DNA of 47,582 nt from a virus, in IMG/VR virus record IMGVR_UViG_3300048591_001401, positions 1-47,582 of that record; one strand, 5' to 3'. Both the position numbers and the translations under genes were made by a program. This document shows positions 46,501 through 47,582 of this stretch, piece after piece. Every line of letters starts with the position of its first letter. The stretch's first letter is position 1. Under the pieces are notes generated by a model. The model did no database searches. It was not told where the DNA came from and saw nothing but the letters and a program-made list of their open reading frames with translations.

Positions 46501-47069
46501 GCGACTTTGTCGTCGAATTCGGCAAAAAGGTTTGCGGCTTTTTTGAGGCCAAAAATCATACCTGTGAGGGATGCCGCCCAGACAGTGAGCATGGAGAAAT
46601 AGCGGTTGAATCCATCGGCCATTTTGCCGATAGAAAAATGGGTTGTTTTTGCGCCAGTACTGACTTTTTTGATTTGTGCTTCGACTTTGTCGAGTTCGAG
46701 GCGGTATTGTTTCCATTGGGCAGTACCGGGGGTTGAAGAATCCATGAGCCTTTTGAGGCGTGTTTGTTCGGAGCGGAGCTGGCGCATGGTCAGGCCTGTG
46801 ATGCCGATTTCTTGGCGGAGTTCGGTCATGCGGGCTTCGTTGGATTTGATGGCTTTGTTGTTGGCGGCCATTTCGGCGGTAACCTTTTTGAACTCGGCGG
46901 TTTCCTGTTTTCCGGCACGGATCAGTTTTTCTTTTTCGGCACGGAGCTCTTTGTTTCGGTTAGTAAGGTCGCGGGTTGACTTTTCGAGGTCGCCCAGTTC
47001 CTTTTTTCCTTTGTCGCCATTGACAATGATATTGAGTTGTAGATCTTCGTCGCGTAGTTTGTTTGCCAT
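43599..47069 (-). CDS. Tail tape measure protein
   Basis: This 1156-residue protein sets tail length and is threaded through the tail tube. Seen here: an N-terminal coiled coil (KKELGDLEKSTRDLTNRNKE, to about residue 140), a TP901-type core with FDDKVADVQKTTGLTRDEVI (185-204) and hydrophobic helices such as LTVWAASLTGMIFGLKKAA and PIIISSAAAIAAYTIAL, plus AALAVIIAVGAAIWQYSKH near 580. Two repeat arrays are translated within it: a TTGGAC array (44690-44753) giving a Thr/Pro-rich linker near residue 780, and a GATTG array (43738-43791) giving a QSP/QSS-type segment near residue 1100. By the usual 0.15 nm per residue the tail would be about 170 nm. Confidence 0.9.
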   Translation of the reverse strand: MANKLRDEDLQLNIIVNGDKGKKELGDLEKSTRDLTNRNKELRAEKEKLIRAGKQETAEFKKVTAEMAANNKAIKSNEARMTELRQEIGITGLTMRQLRSEQTRLKRLMDSSTPGTAQWKQYRLELDKVEAQIKKVSTGAKTTHFSIGKMADGFNRYFSMLTVWAASLTGMIFGLKKAANLFAEFDDKVADVQKTTGLTRDEVIGLDKELQKIDTRTAQEDLLGLARIAGKLGKDNVEDIEGFVRAADKINVALNEDLGGDIEETVRKLGKLTQIFNLEEQFGTEQALLKVGSTINALGAASTANEGYLVEFTSRMAGLAPAAGISAPQVLGLASTLDQLAQTSEISATTFAQVIPNMFKDTATFASVANMSVADFTTLLETDANEALVRLLEGLNGNNDGMAEMIRKLDSLGVDGTRGTNVLLRLAKSTDTLREQQALANIEFEKGTSLTEEFNIKNNTRQAQLEKARKNISLITRELGENLSPAILVSTNALTYFIKAMVQIIRITKQYYPIIISSAAAIAAYTIALKLNTAEKRLALMTSKLGLAAERAYITVKALLTGQIKIATIAQRAWNVAVKANPIGAALAVIIAVGAAIWQYSKHVNQATAAKKLLNDVETEAAKNIAEQKTNVELLLQAAKNEKRSLDERKAALAELNRISPKYFGNLTLEKINTQEATTATENYTKALLKQARVQAAKEKLVEIDKELIDIQSGENTDPTVWQKLWNGIASGGNAAAFAVRNVNSQLGNMLEKEKELNAKKQYLTGIIEKDPTVPIVQNTDAPATTPTSPTTPTDSPDLAALLAADAEAQSEAVRKYFAKQGEGAFEAFIAAIEKQAALSDVSIATNLQTDETEQSDPALDYALAQYQETVDGKLAMNEAMWQAGKIGEQEYQDNLTRITREAEDDRLKIKQQKAEQVAEISYMAGNLVATLMDMELEKAGDNEEKKKEIRKKYADLNFAVTAAQIIASTAAAIMQGYAQLGPIGGTISAVLLGATGILQLGVANAQRKNVKSMATGGFAGYTAPGGKYEEAELVQLHKSEYVLPKEGTQNPQIKPILDIFEIARRNGSLARLDLRQIVQAIPAQSYSSGGFTSQPPQSPQSHQSSQSLQSPDLAELIRQNTAAMRELKNLKVFASIEDIRKADRNYTDIQNTRGL
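43738..43791 (-). repeat. 9-bp repeat translated in tape measure C-terminus
   Basis: Six contiguous units: GATTGAAGG, GATTGGGAA, GATTGATGG, GATTGAGGG, GATTGGGGG and GGTTGGGAA. On the coding strand each unit gives three codons, producing PPQSPQSHQSSQSLQSP. The unit family is the same as in the non-coding array at both ends of the window. Confidence 0.95.
44690..44753 (-). repeat. 9-bp TTGGAC repeat translated in tape measure linker
   Basis: Units TTGGAGTTG, TTGGACTGG and TTGGGGTGG, then after a spacer TTGGACGAT and GGGGACGGT. The coding strand yields a flexible linker, TDAPATTPTSPTTPTDSPD. The family is the same as the intergenic TTGGAC arrays. Confidence 0.85.
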
Positions 47070-47076
47070 TGCTCAA

Positions 47077-47481
47077 TTAATTGTTATCAAATTGTTTTTT
47101 GATGTTTTCGGCCACTTCTTCGGTAAGGCCATACATGAGCCGGTAGGCTATTGTGTAGTAATGGCCGAAAACGAAGCGGTTGTATATTGGAAATGCCGTG
47201 ATGCGGCGGCGTTGGCGGAATTGTGAGAATTTGGTTTCGGGGTTAATGGTACGGTTTTTTGGCTTGATGTCGAGTATGCGCCCGTAGGCAGTGATTTTGG
47301 TTTTGAATTTGCCATCGAGCGTGTCGCCGGATTCAACGGAATAGGGGCGGTCGGTCATGAGGCGGTTGCTATGGAAATGCAGGAGCTTGGCGATTGCTTT
47401 CCCCTGGTTGTCGTGCAGCTCTTTTCCTTCCTGCTGAAGGATTTGCTTGACGAATTGTTTTCGGACGAGTGCTAATTCCAT
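47077..47481 (-). CDS. Tail-assembly protein before tape measure
   Basis: The start at 47481 (MELALVRKQFVKQILQQEGK) is chosen; the frame to 47514 extends into repeat DNA. The 134-residue protein is basic and soluble, with KTKITAYGRILDIKPKNRTI and a conserved-looking end (FVFGHYYTIAYRLMYGLTEE then VAENIKKQFDNN). It lies 7 bp before the tape measure ATG and, once the ends are joined, follows the gene at 101-574. Candidate roles are tail chaperone, tail terminator or neck protein. Confidence 0.7.
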   Translation of the reverse strand: MELALVRKQFVKQILQQEGKELHDNQGKAIAKLLHFHSNRLMTDRPYSVESGDTLDGKFKTKITAYGRILDIKPKNRTINPETKFSQFRQRRRITAFPIYNRFVFGHYYTIAYRLMYGLTEEVAENIKKQFDNN

Positions 47482-47526
47482 GGTGGGAAGATAGGGAGGG
47501 GGGATTGATGGCAAAAGGACAAAGGG

Positions 47527-47580
47527 GATTGGGGGGATTGAAAAGATTGATGAGATTGATGAGATTGATGAGATTGAGGG
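47527..47580. repeat. 9-bp tandem repeat array, right end of window
   Basis: Six contiguous units: GATTGGGGG, GATTGAAAA, three GATTGATGA and GATTGAGGG. An isolated GATTGATGG is at 47503-47511. It continues the array at 2-91 if the ends are joined. Confidence 0.95.
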
Positions 47581-47582
47581 GA

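Overview
The window looks like the complete, probably circular genome of a temperate tailed phage (siphovirus type) of a Bacteroidetes host. Phage evidence: a large terminase with ATPase and nuclease motifs, a portal, an S49 prohead protease, a major capsid candidate, a 1156-residue tape measure, tail fibres, a lysis cassette, a D5-like primase/helicase and an integrase. No contractile sheath or baseplate-wedge gene was seen. Bacteroidetes evidence: A-rich leaders instead of Shine-Dalgarno sites, two promoter boxes of the TAnnTTTG type, a phage SSB-like protein ending in an acidic DLPF tip, FISUMP-type sequence in a tail protein, and short dispersed repeats that I recall from Bacteroidetes chromosomes. 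Both ends of the window lie in the same 9-bp tandem repeat. Joining them puts the connector genes (portal, three genes, then the 145-residue-class gene at 47077-47481) directly upstream of the tape measure, which is the normal siphovirus order. The window is therefore probably one circle opened inside a repeat.

Layout, read along the minus strand that carries nearly all genes. A head and packaging operon runs from 18302 down to 8561: two small virion genes, S49 protease, capsid, a 182-residue virion protein, a glycosyltransferase-like protein, an unknown, two tandem PLD-like paralogues, two small-terminase candidates and TerL. From 8060 to 4494 lies an AT-richer accessory block: a frameshifted small gene, a tyrosine recombinase, an XRE-like regulator, two small membrane proteins, a divergent RHH / KilA-N switch and three small unknowns. 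From 4312 the connector genes continue, cross the junction, and lead into tape measure, tail, fibres (47481-33565) and lysis (33556-30852: two small membrane proteins, amidase, and a lipoprotein with a C-terminal anchor that fits a unimolecular spanin).

The early region is 28491-18905: LuxR-type regulator, DUF4406-like protein, ASCH-domain protein, primase/helicase, SSB-like protein, PAPS-reductase-family protein, several microproteins and an RHH protein. A lysogeny-type switch at 28557-29300 has divergent RHH and HTH genes over a palindromic operator, and is followed on the plus strand by the integrase (29519-30676).

The most unusual signals are: a gene-free 270-bp array of about a dozen copies of TTGTAATTT in both orientations at 18461-18730; 7-bp and 9-bp tandem repeats between virion genes, where only the 9-bp (frame-preserving) kind enters reading frames; host-type dispersed repeats forming the portal N-terminus and the ASCH protein C-terminus; several structured intergenic elements, one present twice with a compensatory base pair; two tandem one-motif PLD proteins inside the packaging operon; and a one-base frameshift at a CCC-C run. 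No tRNA, rRNA or CRISPR array was recognised.
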